From assembly GCA_020848435.1 (NCBI GenBank), contig JADLAC010000055.1:1-43024 (forward strand): a stretch of DNA of 43,024 bases. Reading direction: 5' to 3'. Position 1 is the first letter of the stretch; the number at the start of each line of letters is the position of its first letter. The notes under the pieces are model-generated. The model saw only the letters and a list, made by a program, of their open reading frames with translations, ran no database searches and had not been told where the DNA came from. Positions 8,872-18,755 of the stretch are shown piece after piece. The position numbers were made by a program, and so were the translations under genes. The DNA comes from Burkholderiales bacterium. GTDB taxonomy: Bacteria; Pseudomonadota; Gammaproteobacteria; Burkholderiales; WYBJ01.

Positions 8872-8873
8872 GC

Positions 8874-9719
8874 ATGGCGGTGATCGATTTCCGCCTGCGG
8901 CCGCCGGTCAAGGGTTTCCTCGACATGGTCATGTATTCGAAGGCCGAGCGGCGCGACGCCATCACCCGCCAGCACGGCGTGGAGCCGGCGGCCTCCGCCC
9001 AGGCGAGGTCGATGGACCAGTTGCTGGCCGAGATGGACGCTTCCGGCGTGACCTGTGGCGTCGTCATGGGCAGATATTCGGGCCTGTACGGCTCGGTCAG
9101 CAATCGGGACGTCGCCGCCATCGTCGAGTCTTGGCCGGGCCGCTTCGTCGGCGTCGGCTCGCTCGACCCGAGCGATCGCCGCCGGGCCATGGCGCAGATC
9201 GACGAGGCGCTGGCGCTCGGCCTGAAGGGGATCAATCTCGAGCCCGGCGCCTATCCGCAACCGCTCCACAGCGACGACCGGCGGCTGTATCCGATCTACG
9301 CCTATTGCGAGGACAAAGGCATTGCCGTCACCATCATGGCGGGCGGCAGCGCCGGTCCCGATCTGTCGTACACCCATCCGGTTCATGTCGATCGGGTCGC
9401 GGGCGACTTTCCCGATCTGCGCATCGCGATCACCCACGGCGCCTGGCCGTGGGTGCACGAAATCCTGCATGTCGCGTTCCGGCGCCCGAACATCTATGTC
9501 TCGCCCGACCAGTACCTGTACAACATGCCGGGCATGGACGACTACATCCGGGCGGCGAACGGCTTCCTGGCCGATCGCTTTTTGTACGCGAGCTCGTATC
9601 CTTTCATCGGCGTGCAGCGCTATGCCGACTGGTTTCGCGCACTGCCCATCAAGCCCGAGCTGCTGCCGGCCCTGATGTACGGCAACGCCGCGCGCTTTCT
9701 CGGCTTGGCGGGCTCCTAG
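8874..9719 (+). CDS. Amidohydrolase-fold (TIM-barrel) protein with lost metal ligands
   Basis: A 281-residue protein aligning along its length with the amidohydrolase 2 family (PF04909 type). The start at 8874 is two bases after the previous stop; the open frame runs back to 8700 but overlaps the dehydrogenase. The family's first metal motif DxHxH(P) is here DFRLRP (D5 to P10), with both His replaced by Arg (R7, R9). The strand that normally carries a metal His reads VTIMAGG, and the final GSDYPF is ASSYPF, with Asp replaced by Ser241. Only H188 in ITHGAWPW is in place. It may be a metal-free enzyme or a binding protein. It is the last gene of the operon, ending convergently with a Bug protein gene. 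Confidence 0.8.
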   Translation: MAVIDFRLRPPVKGFLDMVMYSKAERRDAITRQHGVEPAASAQARSMDQLLAEMDASGVTCGVVMGRYSGLYGSVSNRDVAAIVESWPGRFVGVGSLDPSDRRRAMAQIDEALALGLKGINLEPGAYPQPLHSDDRRLYPIYAYCEDKGIAVTIMAGGSAGPDLSYTHPVHVDRVAGDFPDLRIAITHGAWPWVHEILHVAFRRPNIYVSPDQYLYNMPGMDDYIRAANGFLADRFLYASSYPFIGVQRYADWFRALPIKPELLPALMYGNAARFLGLAGS

Positions 9720-9749
9720 CCCGATCTTCCCGGCGGTTGGATCCGGGCG

Positions 9750-10712
9750 TCAGTCGCCGCGAATGTTGGCCGCACGCGCGACCTCGGTGTACTTGGCCAG
9801 CTCGGTCTTGAAGAATGCGGACGTCTGCTCCGGGCTGCTCGCGACGATTTCGGCGCCGAGCGAGGCGAGCCGCTCCTTGACATCGGGCAACGCCAGCGCC
9901 TGTAGCATCGCCTGATTCAGCTTCAGCACGATCTCGCGCGGCGTCTTCGCCGGCACCATCGCGCCGTACCACGTGCTCACCGAGTAACCCGGTATGGTCT
10001 CGGCGATGGCCGGCACCTCGGGCAGTACCGCAGCGCGCCGCTCCATGGTCACCGCCACGGCGCGCACGCGCCCGGCGCGCACGTGAGGAATGATGGGCGG
10101 CATGGTGTTGAACGCGGACATGACGTGCCCGGCCACCAGGTCGATGGCGAGCGGACCGCCGCCCTTGTAGGGGATCATCAGCAGGTTGGTACCGGTCATC
10201 ATCTTGAACATTTCGCCGGCGAAATGCTCGGGGCTGGCGACGCCGGAGGTGCCGTACGTGATATCCCCCGGCCGCGATTTCGCCAGTGCGACCATCTCCT
10301 TCACCGTCTTCGCCGGCAGCGATGGATGGACGGCAAGCACGTTGGGCACGTTCGAGACCACGGTGATCGGCGCGAGGTCGCGTTCGATGTCGTAGCCGAG
10401 CTTGGCATAGACCGGCTTGCTCATGATGTGCGCCACCGACATGTAAAGCACGGTGTAGCCGTCGGGCGCGGAATCGGCCGCAATCTTGGCGGCGATGTTG
10501 CCATTGGCGCCGGGCCGATTCTCGATCACGAACTGCTGCTTCAGGCTATCCGAGATCTTCGCGCCCACGGCACGCGCCATGATGTCCGTTCCGCCGCCGG
10601 GCGCGAATCCGACCAGGATACGCACCGGCTTCGCCGGATAGTCTTGACCGAGCGCAGGTGCGGCCAATACGGCAAGTGCGGCCGCGGCTATTGCGCACAT
10701 CACATCCATCAT
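9750..10712 (-). CDS. Bug/TctC family tripartite tricarboxylate transporter binding protein 1
   Basis: A periplasmic solute-binding protein of the Bug family, about 320 residues, which binds small carboxylates. A signal peptide with a hydrophobic core (AIAAAALAVLAAPALGQ) precedes the family opening DYPAKPVRILVGFAPGGGTDIMAR. ENRPGANGNIAA, GYTVLYMS and PYKGGGPLAIDLVAGHV are family hallmarks. Two adjacent ATGs (10712 and 10709) follow a GAGGAGGAGG ribosome site; the ATG at 10730 lies within or before that site and is less likely. No tctA or tctB membrane genes are present, so it is an orphan binding protein. It lies 192 bases beyond the ACP gene on the same strand. Confidence 0.9.
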   Translation of the reverse strand: MMDVMCAIAAAALAVLAAPALGQDYPAKPVRILVGFAPGGGTDIMARAVGAKISDSLKQQFVIENRPGANGNIAAKIAADSAPDGYTVLYMSVAHIMSKPVYAKLGYDIERDLAPITVVSNVPNVLAVHPSLPAKTVKEMVALAKSRPGDITYGTSGVASPEHFAGEMFKMMTGTNLLMIPYKGGGPLAIDLVAGHVMSAFNTMPPIIPHVRAGRVRAVAVTMERRAAVLPEVPAIAETIPGYSVSTWYGAMVPAKTPREIVLKLNQAMLQALALPDVKERLASLGAEIVASSPEQTSAFFKTELAKYTEVARAANIRGD

Positions 10713-10904
10713 CGCCTCCTCCTCGTTCATTGTGGCGGCCCACCGGGTCGTAGGCCGTGCGATCGTATGCGAGCGCTACGTTACACGTTCTGTGACGCTT
10801 GAGCACGCATTGCGCGAGGCGGAGGTACGGCTCCAAGCTCGGATGCGGGTCGATGCTTGATTGCCGCGGGATGGAGCTCGCAGCGCCGCGGGCACCGATC
10901 GCCT

Positions 10905-11153
10905 TCAGCCGGGGCGCTTGGCTACCAGGTAATCCACCAGGTCGCCGAGGCTGACCAGCCGCGCATAGTCGGCCTCCGGAATATCGACCTGCAAGCGCTC
11001 GTGCAAGCCGACGATGAAGTTGAGGAAATCCATCGAGTCGAGGTCGACCTGGTCGCGTAGCGGCGCGGCCGGATCGAGCGCATCCAACGCCACCTCGGGG
11101 GCGATCGTCGCCAGCACCTGGCCAATGGCCGCCCGCACCGCGTTCGCTTCCAT
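10905..11153 (-). CDS. Acyl carrier protein
   Basis: An 82-residue acyl carrier protein. The phosphopantetheine attachment site is S40 in DLDSMDFLNF, matching the D-S-[LM]-D/E-F consensus. It has an acidic composition and a four-helix pattern typical of ACPs. It starts 11 bases after the stop of the E2 gene, so it should be the last cistron of the ligase/E1/E2 operon. It is unlikely to be the fatty-acid synthase ACP, since no fab genes are near. An ACP beside a lipoyl E2 suggests an acyl group passed to or from the carrier, but this is inference. Confidence 0.88.
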   Translation of the reverse strand: MEANAVRAAIGQVLATIAPEVALDALDPAAPLRDQVDLDSMDFLNFIVGLHERLQVDIPEADYARLVSLGDLVDYLVAKRPG

Positions 11154-11164
11154 GACAGACTCGC

Positions 11165-12376
11165 TCAGAGTTTATCGGGTTCCTGCAATAGATCGCGCAC
11201 GTGGGCGAGAAAGAGCGCCCCGCGGTGGCCGTCGCTCACGCGATGATCGGCGGCGAGACTGGCCGTGACCACCGGAATCAGGCGCAGGCTGTGGTCTTCC
11301 ACCCAGGCACGGCCGATGGGCTTGCCGAAGCCGACGATGGCCACTTGCGGCGGATAGATCACCGCCTGTACCAATTCCACGCCCTGCTCGCCCAGGTTCG
11401 TGAGGGTGATCGTCGGTTGCGACAGCTCCGAGGCGCGCAGGGAAAACGCACGTGTCCGCTTCACCAGGTCGGCGAGGGCAGCCATGATCTCGTCGACATT
11501 CTTACGATCCGTGGCGAGCAGCGCGGGTGCGATCAGGCCGCCCTGACGCAGCGATATGGCGACGCCGACGTGCACCTCGGCGCTCGGCTCGAACTTGCCG
11601 CCGCGATAGAAGCCGTTCAGCTCGGGATACTTGCGTGCCGCGAGCGCGGTCGCCTTGATGAGCAAGGCGGCCATGAGGATGCGCGCCGTTACCGGCCGCT
11701 CGGCGTTGGCGCGGGTGAGCCATTGCGTCGCCTTCTCCAGCGGGATCTCGGTGGCGAGATAGTAGTGCGGGATCTCGCGTTTCGAGCGTGCCATGGCCGC
11801 GGCAATGGTCTGGCGCATGGCGCTCATGCGCTCGGCAATCGCGGCGGCAGCGGGCGTCACGGCAGCGGCCGGCGCGGCGCCGACAGCAGCCGAACCCGCG
11901 CGTTGCACGTCTTCGATGGTGACCGCACCGTCGGGCCCCGTGCCGGCGAGCGTGTCGAGCGAAATGCCCAGTTCCTCGGCGCGTTTGCGCGCGGCCGGCG
12001 AAATGCGCCGGCGACCCAACGCGGGCTCGGGCGACGCGGCAGGCGTGACAGCCAGCGGCGCCGGCCCCGCGGGTCCGGCGGGGGCCGCCGCACGCTCAGC
12101 GGCGCCCGGCGCGGTCTGCGCGGCGGCCTCGACCGGCTCGTCCGCACCGCTCAAGGTCAGCATGGCAGTGCCCACGGGGACGTCGTCGCCGGGTTGTAAC
12201 AGTAACGCGTGCACCGTACCGGCGTGCCATACCTCGACGTCGATTGCCGCCTTGCTGGTATCGACCACGGCGACGACATCGCCGCGCTTCACTACATCGC
12301 CCGGCTTCACCCGCCATTCGAGCAGCCGGCCGCGGTCCATGTCCGCGCCGAGTGACGGCAGCTTGAACTCGATCAT
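11165..12376 (-). CDS. Dihydrolipoamide acyltransferase (E2) of a 2-oxoacid or acetoin dehydrogenase
   Basis: A 403-residue E2 core subunit that takes an acyl group from E1 on its lipoyl arm and moves it to CoA. Domains in order: a single lipoyl domain (about 1-78) with lipoyl Lys K42 in [10 protein letters not shown]; an Ala/Pro-rich linker; a peripheral subunit-binding domain ([17 protein letters not shown], about 122-160); and the catalytic domain with H378 and D382 in ADHRVSDGH. The ATG overlaps the E1beta stop as ATGA, indicating translational coupling. No E3 (dihydrolipoamide dehydrogenase) gene is in the window, so a housekeeping E3 must serve. The acyl specificity (acetyl, acetoin-derived or branched) cannot be fixed from sequence. 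Confidence 0.93.
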   Translation of the reverse strand: MIEFKLPSLGADMDRGRLLEWRVKPGDVVKRGDVVAVVDTSKAAIDVEVWHAGTVHALLLQPGDDVPVGTAMLTLSGADEPVEAAAQTAPGAAERAAAPAGPAGPAPLAVTPAASPEPALGRRRISPAARKRAEELGISLDTLAGTGPDGAVTIEDVQRAGSAAVGAAPAAAVTPAAAAIAERMSAMRQTIAAAMARSKREIPHYYLATEIPLEKATQWLTRANAERPVTARILMAALLIKATALAARKYPELNGFYRGGKFEPSAEVHVGVAISLRQGGLIAPALLATDRKNVDEIMAALADLVKRTRAFSLRASELSQPTITLTNLGEQGVELVQAVIYPPQVAIVGFGKPIGRAWVEDHSLRLIPVVTASLAADHRVSDGHRGALFLAHVRDLLQEPDKL

Positions 12377-13362
12377 GGGCGTCCGAGCAGCCGCTTCACC
12401 GCGGCCGCGATGGTCGCCGGCTGCGGCAGGGCGGCGTCCTCGAGCTGCTTGGCATAAGGGATGGGTACTTCGGCGCTACACACGCGCGCGAGCGGTGCAT
12501 CGAGATCGTAGAAGGCTTGCTCACCCAGGCGCGCCATCACTTCGGCCGCGAGCGAGCACGTCTTCCAGCCTTCGTCGACGACCAGGGCGCGATGCGTGCG
12601 GCGCACGCTGTCGAAGAGCGTTTCGTCGTCGAGCGGGCGCAGCACGCGCAGATCGATCACCTCGGCCTCGATACCCTCGGCGGAGAGCGCCGTCGCGGCC
12701 TCCAGGGTCTTCCAAAGCGTGCCGCCGTAACAGACCAGCGAGATGTCGGTGCCGGGACGGCGAATGGCCGCGCGCGCGATGTCGACGCGCGGCCAGGTGC
12801 TCGGCCGTGCCGCCTCGAGGTTGTAGAGCAGCGCGTGCTCGAACATGACCACGGGATCGGGATCGGCGAGCGCCAGCGCGAGCATGCCGTGCGCATCCTC
12901 GATGGTGGCCGGGGCGAGCACCTTGATGCCCGGAATGTGCGCATACCATACTTCGAGACTGTGCGAATGCTGCGCGGCGAGCTGGCGGCCCGCGCCGGTG
13001 GCCATGCGCACGACCAGCGGCACCGAGAATTGTCCGCCCGACATGTGCCTGAGCGTTGCGGCCGTGTTCACGATCTGGTCGAGCGCGAGCAGGCTGAAGT
13101 TGACCGTCATGATCTCCACGATCGGGCGCATGCCGCCCAGCGCCGCGCCGATGGCAGCGCCGACGAAGCCCAGCTCGGACAAGGGCGTATCGCGAACGCG
13201 CTCGGGACCGAACTCGGCGAGCAATCCTTTCGACACGGCGTAGCTGCCGCCGTAGCGCCCGACGTCCTCGCCCATCAGGAACACACGCGCATCGCAGCGC
13301 AGCGCCTCGCGGTGCGCCTCGCGCAGCGCTTCGCGGTAGCTCACGCGCGCGGGCGCATTCAT
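12373..13362 (-). CDS. 2-oxoacid/acetoin dehydrogenase E1 component, beta subunit
   Basis: A 329-residue transketolase-like E1beta. It opens with [32 protein letters not shown], followed by the [10 protein letters not shown] region and the C-terminal transketolase domain ([15 protein letters not shown]). It forms the thiamine-diphosphate decarboxylase or acetoin-cleaving heterotetramer with the upstream E1alpha. The start at 13362 gives ATGA overlap with the E1alpha stop, and ACGGAG lies upstream. The open frame continues to 13911 but that part lies opposite the body of E1alpha. Its stop overlaps the E2 start. Small E1 subunits of this size are usual for acetoin dehydrogenase and for alpha2beta2 pyruvate or branched-chain enzymes. 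Confidence 0.93.
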   Translation of the reverse strand: MNAPARVSYREALREAHREALRCDARVFLMGEDVGRYGGSYAVSKGLLAEFGPERVRDTPLSELGFVGAAIGAALGGMRPIVEIMTVNFSLLALDQIVNTAATLRHMSGGQFSVPLVVRMATGAGRQLAAQHSHSLEVWYAHIPGIKVLAPATIEDAHGMLALALADPDPVVMFEHALLYNLEAARPSTWPRVDIARAAIRRPGTDISLVCYGGTLWKTLEAATALSAEGIEAEVIDLRVLRPLDDETLFDSVRRTHRALVVDEGWKTCSLAAEVMARLGEQAFYDLDAPLARVCSAEVPIPYAKQLEDAALPQPATIAAAVKRLLGRP

Positions 13363-14354
13363 GCGACCGGCTCCGTGTACGTGTCCTTGAGCAGGTCGGC
13401 GACGGGTTCGAGCGTGCCGCGTTCGGCAAAGGTTACGGCCTGCGCCACTTCGCTCAATGCCTGCGCGTCCAGGGCGAGAAACGCCTCCTCGGTGAGCTGC
13501 TGCTGCGCCTTCAAGCGATTGCTCAGGTTGTGAATCGGGCCGCGCTGCTTCCAGCGCTCGATCTCGGCCTTGTCGCGGTAGAGATCGGGATCGAACATCG
13601 AGTGCGCCCGGTAGCGATAGGTGAGCAATTCGAGAAAACGCGGCCCGCTGCCCGCGCGCACCGCCGCCGCGGCGTTCGTCGCCGCTTCGTACACGGCCAC
13701 CACGTCCATGCCGTCGACGCGCTCGGCGCCGATGCGATAGGCCGCGGCCTTGTGCGCCATGTCGGTCTCGGCGTGAGCGCGTTCCAGCGCTGTTCCCATG
13801 GCATAGCGGTTGTTCTCGCAGCAGAACAGTACCGGCAAGCGCCACAGCGCGGCCAGGTTGAGCGATTCGTGAAACGCCCCTTCGGCGGCTGCACCCTCGC
13901 CGAAGAAGCACGCGCTTACGCGCGACCGGCCTTGCATCTTATCCGCGAGCGCGAGCCCCACGGCGAGCGGCAGACCGCCGCCGACGATCGCGTTGCCGCC
14001 GTAGAAGCGGGTGCCGGCGTCGAACAGATGCATGGAGCCGCCGCGCCCGCGGCAGCAGCCTTCGCGCTTGCCGAACATCTCGGCCATAATGACGCCTGCC
14101 GGCATGCCGCGCACCAGCGCATGACCGTGCTCGCGATAGGTGGCCACGATCGCATCGTCGGCCGCCAACGCATGCAGCACGCCGGCCGCGACCGCTTCTT
14201 CGCCGACGTACAGGTGCAGAAAACCGCGAATCTTGCCTTGGCCATAGAGATCCGCGCAGGCCTCTTCGAAGCGGCGGATGCGCACCATGTCGCGCAGCAG
14301 TTGCAGGCTCAACTCGGGCGCCAGCGGCACCGGCGTCAGGCTCGACTCGTCCAC
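13359..14354 (-). CDS. 2-oxoacid/acetoin dehydrogenase E1 component, alpha subunit
   Basis: A 331-residue thiamine-diphosphate-binding E1alpha. The cofactor motif runs from GEGAAAEG at about residue 152 to CCENN at about 182, fitting the GDGx(25-30)NN rule with Glu in place of the first Asp. The GGSMHLFD and [15 protein letters not shown] segments are typical of the family. Translation starts with GTG at 14354, directly abutting the TGA of the ligase gene with no gap. It ends in a 4-base overlap with E1beta. It could be acetoin dehydrogenase (AcoA-like) or a 2-oxoacid dehydrogenase; the neighbouring acetyl-CoA-synthetase-like ligase fits acetoin or acetaldehyde/acetate metabolism but does not prove it. 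Confidence 0.92.
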   Translation of the reverse strand: MDESSLTPVPLAPELSLQLLRDMVRIRRFEEACADLYGQGKIRGFLHLYVGEEAVAAGVLHALAADDAIVATYREHGHALVRGMPAGVIMAEMFGKREGCCRGRGGSMHLFDAGTRFYGGNAIVGGGLPLAVGLALADKMQGRSRVSACFFGEGAAAEGAFHESLNLAALWRLPVLFCCENNRYAMGTALERAHAETDMAHKAAAYRIGAERVDGMDVVAVYEAATNAAAAVRAGSGPRFLELLTYRYRAHSMFDPDLYRDKAEIERWKQRGPIHNLSNRLKAQQQLTEEAFLALDAQALSEVAQAVTFAERGTLEPVADLLKDTYTEPVA

Positions 14355-16106
<1,752 letters not shown>

Positions 16107-16165
16107 GCTGTCTCCTTGCTGGTGTTCCGAGGCTGAAGCCTGCTCGGGACGCTGGTGGTGAGCCC

Positions 16166-16206
16166 AGTGTAAGGAGCACTCGCGGGCGCGGTTTGACTCA
16201 GGTCAA
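16166..16206 (-). promoter_or_regulatory. Class II CRP/FNR-type promoter of the ligase-E1-E2-ACP operon
   Basis: The perfect palindrome TTGACTCAGGTCAA (TTGAC-N4-GTCAA) at 16193-16206 matches the Crp/Fnr-family (FNR, ANR, DNR) site shape, whose consensus is TTGAT-N4-ATCAA. On the minus strand, 21 bases separate it from TACACT (16171..16166), a reasonable -10 element. That puts the palindrome centre near -41.5, the class II activation position. The ligase ATG is 60 bases beyond the -10 element. Confidence 0.6.
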
Positions 16207-16279
16207 GGGCGCGCGCGAATGGCTAGCCGCAGCAGAGCATGCAGGCGTGGGACGACTCGAGATGCAGCCGTGGCCCGTC

Positions 16280-17185
16280 TCAAAATCCATAAAGCGCCGC
16301 CGGATTGTCGACCAGCACACGCGTGCGCAGACCCTCGTCCGGGATCCACGCGGCGAGGACATCGCACAGCTCGCCGTCGTTCGGCATCGGTCCCTTGACC
16401 ATCACGTGCGGCCAGTCGCTGCCCCATAGCACGCGCCCGGGTGCGGCCTCGAGCAGCGCGTGCGCGAAGGCTATGGTGTCCGGATAAGGCATCGCGGCGC
16501 TCGAGATTCGATAAGGGCCGGTGAGCTTCACCCACGCTTTGCCGGCGCGCATCAAGCCGAGCAATGCCTGGAAGCCGGGATCGTTCGTGCCCCTATCGGT
16601 GCGTTGATAGCCGAGATGACCGAGTACGATATCGACCGGGAAATCGGCGAAGGCACGATACATGGCCGGGAACTCGTCCGCGTGCATGAGCAGCTCGATG
16701 TGCCAGCCGAAAGGCCGGATCTTGCTGGCAAGGCGTTTCAGCATGGCGAGGGGCAACTTGCCTTTGTCCGTCGCGATATCGACGATGTTGCAGCGTACGC
16801 CGCGTGCGCCCGCCGCGTGCATGCGTTCGAGCTCAACCTCGGCGATCGATTCGTCGACCACCGCGACGCCGCGGAAATCCGGACCGCCCTCGCGCATCGC
16901 GTCGAGCATGGCGCTGTTGTCGCAGCCGTATACGCTTGGCTGAACGAGCACCGCGCGCTCGAGGCCGAGAGTAGCGAGCATGTGCCGGTAGGCGCTCAGT
17001 AGGGCGTCCGGCGGGGTGTATACGCGCCCCGACCAGTACGGATAGCGCGCGGCGGGGCCGCAGATGTGCGCATGGCAATCGCATGCGTGCGGCGGAAGCT
17101 TGAGTTTCGGTGTGCGCGGCGCCGGGTCGGGCGCGGCGCACAGGGGCGCATCGAGCGCGCTCGGCTGGGAAGGCGAAGTCGACAT
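16280..17185 (-). CDS. Amidohydrolase family 2 protein, LigI (2-pyrone-4,6-dicarboxylate lactonase)-like
   Basis: A 301-residue TIM-barrel metal hydrolase. The metal motif DCHAHICGP follows LKLPPHA, then come the ELLMHADEF strand, VLGHLGY and the final Asp in LWGSDWPH. All the usual ligands are present, unlike the protein at 8874. The overall pattern (CDCHAHICGPAARYPYW...YTPPDA) resembles 2-pyrone-4,6-dicarboxylate hydrolase and its many uncharacterised relatives, so lactone hydrolysis in aromatic or sugar-acid breakdown is plausible. The start at 17185 (MSTSPSQPS) is preferred over the extension to 17572, which overlaps the neighbour. No strong ribosome site is seen. It lies 35 bases after the LVIVD gene on the same strand, probably in one transcript. 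Confidence 0.85.
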   Translation of the reverse strand: MSTSPSQPSALDAPLCAAPDPAPRTPKLKLPPHACDCHAHICGPAARYPYWSGRVYTPPDALLSAYRHMLATLGLERAVLVQPSVYGCDNSAMLDAMREGGPDFRGVAVVDESIAEVELERMHAAGARGVRCNIVDIATDKGKLPLAMLKRLASKIRPFGWHIELLMHADEFPAMYRAFADFPVDIVLGHLGYQRTDRGTNDPGFQALLGLMRAGKAWVKLTGPYRISSAAMPYPDTIAFAHALLEAAPGRVLWGSDWPHVMVKGPMPNDGELCDVLAAWIPDEGLRTRVLVDNPAALYGF

Positions 17186-17220
17186 GTCGGATCCGAATGA
17201 CGGTTGCAACGTGCCGGCGG

Positions 17221-18543
17221 TTACGGGCGCCGATCGAGCTCCAGTATCTCCAAGCCGGCATAGCGGTCGACGATGTAGATGAGGCCGCGCGCATCGACCT
17301 CGACATCGTTGGTCTGGGGCGCGGCTTTGCCGGGCGCCGGTTGCGGGATGTAGTAGCCCACTTCCTCGGGCGCGCTCGGATCGGCCACGTCGACGATGCG
17401 CAAGCCCCCGGCGAACCAGGCGCAGTACACCAGCGTATCGCGCATGTGCTCCTGGAACTGGTGCGCGCCGAATCGTCCCGGTGCGGCCCGGCTCCACGGC
17501 GAATCGAGCTCGCTTACCTCGTAGATCGCGAGCGGCCGAATGTCCGCATAGTCGCTGACATCCAGCACCCACAGGCAGCCGTGCGGGCGGCCGCGGCGAC
17601 GCGCCATTTCCTCGGCGCTATGGGCGTGATCCTCTTCGTCGATCGCCAGCGCGATCTTGCGTCCCTTGACCGGAAACGGCACCGGCATGAAGGTGTGCGA
17701 GGGCTCGGGAAAAGGCGGGTGGTAGTTGTACGCCCCGACTGTGCGCGGCTTGCGGATGTCCTTCACATCGATGATGCGCACACCGCCGTGCCATACGCCC
17801 GCCCACATTTCGTCGCCGCAGCGCAGGGCATGGTGCAGCCGGTGCTGGCGCCCCGGCCATGTCGGTCTTTCGCCCCCCTCGAGGTGTTGGCCGGGCAGCC
17901 ACCAGCGCGAAACTTCCTCAGGCTTGGCCGGATTGCGGATGTCGTAGGTCACCAGGATGTTGCCGATATAGCCCGGCATCTCGGTGGAGATGTAAGCGTA
18001 GTCGGCATCCATGTCGAACCGATGCACGCCGATGCCGTGGGTCTTGTGGTGCACGATCTGCTTTGGCCGCGCCCGATCGGAGACGTCGTAGACGCGAAAG
18101 CCCCCGAGCGTGTAAGGCTGCTTCTGCGCCGCCTCCACCGCCGGGATCTCGGATTCACTCACGCCGAGCTTCGCCGCGAGCTCGGCATGCGTCGGCGCGC
18201 GGCCGAGCTCGGCATTGAGTGCCTTGCGCAATCCCGGCAGCTCGTCGGCCTTGCGCCCGATCGCGCTCGCATTGCGCTCGTGGTTGACGATCATGATGTC
18301 GCCGATCACGCGCGCCTTGTGGCTGTGCGAGTCGGGGTCGTCGAGGAAGATCTGGCTCACCAGGCGCGCTCGGCGCGGATCCGAGACATCGAGAATCGAG
18401 GTGCCGAGGCGCTCCTTGTTGGTGATGTGGCCGACATAGCAGTAGTCGCCCGCGACGTACACCTGGCCGGCCCCCGGGAGATCGAGATGCGACAAGCGGG
18501 TGACGTTGTGCGCGAGCGGCGGATCGTTCAATACGGCGGCCAT
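17221..18543 (-). CDS. LVIVD-repeat beta-propeller protein with HTH-like insertion
   Basis: A 440-residue protein with repeated blades of the LVIVD type: TSILDVSDPRRARLVS, GGFRVYDVSDRARPKQIV, GGVRIIDVKDIRKPRTVG, CLWVLDVSDYADIRPL and GGLRIVDVADPSAPEEVG. This predicts a beta-propeller used for binding or scaffolding. The start at 18543 has CGGAGAT upstream; there is no signal peptide. Between the first two blades, residues about 92-143 form a helical insertion containing ELGRAPTHAELAAKLGVSES, which looks like a helix-turn-helix of the sigma70 region 3 kind. Its function is unknown. It is followed by the LigI-like gene and is divergent from the dehydratase operon, so a role linked to organic-acid catabolism is possible. 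Confidence 0.82.
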   Translation of the reverse strand: MAAVLNDPPLAHNVTRLSHLDLPGAGQVYVAGDYCYVGHITNKERLGTSILDVSDPRRARLVSQIFLDDPDSHSHKARVIGDIMIVNHERNASAIGRKADELPGLRKALNAELGRAPTHAELAAKLGVSESEIPAVEAAQKQPYTLGGFRVYDVSDRARPKQIVHHKTHGIGVHRFDMDADYAYISTEMPGYIGNILVTYDIRNPAKPEEVSRWWLPGQHLEGGERPTWPGRQHRLHHALRCGDEMWAGVWHGGVRIIDVKDIRKPRTVGAYNYHPPFPEPSHTFMPVPFPVKGRKIALAIDEEDHAHSAEEMARRRGRPHGCLWVLDVSDYADIRPLAIYEVSELDSPWSRAAPGRFGAHQFQEHMRDTLVYCAWFAGGLRIVDVADPSAPEEVGYYIPQPAPGKAAPQTNDVEVDARGLIYIVDRYAGLEILELDRRP

Positions 18544-18755
18544 GGTGATCTCCGTGAGAGTGGGGCGAGCGGCGTGAAGTCTACCGCGAGCGGCGTACGC
18601 CGTGGAACTATTCGCGGTGTCCAAGCCGAGCGGGATTTGGCACAATCGGGCAGCAAGCGCAGGTCCCGGCAGCGCCGCTCGCATTTCGTCTCCCACGCTC
18701 GTGCAAAGGCGCGCGTAACGGCATCGGATACAGGTCGACAGAAAGATCGAGAGCC

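Noticed and set aside
9729..9747. Inverted repeat CCCGG...CCGGG between convergent genes
   Set aside because: A five-base stem with a nine-base loop and no T-run is too weak to call a terminator in GC-rich DNA.
18638..18651. Sigma54-like sequence TGGCAC...GC before the dehydratase gene
   Set aside because: The distance between the GG and GC elements is one base short of the strict sigma54 spacing, and the -12 TTGC is missing.
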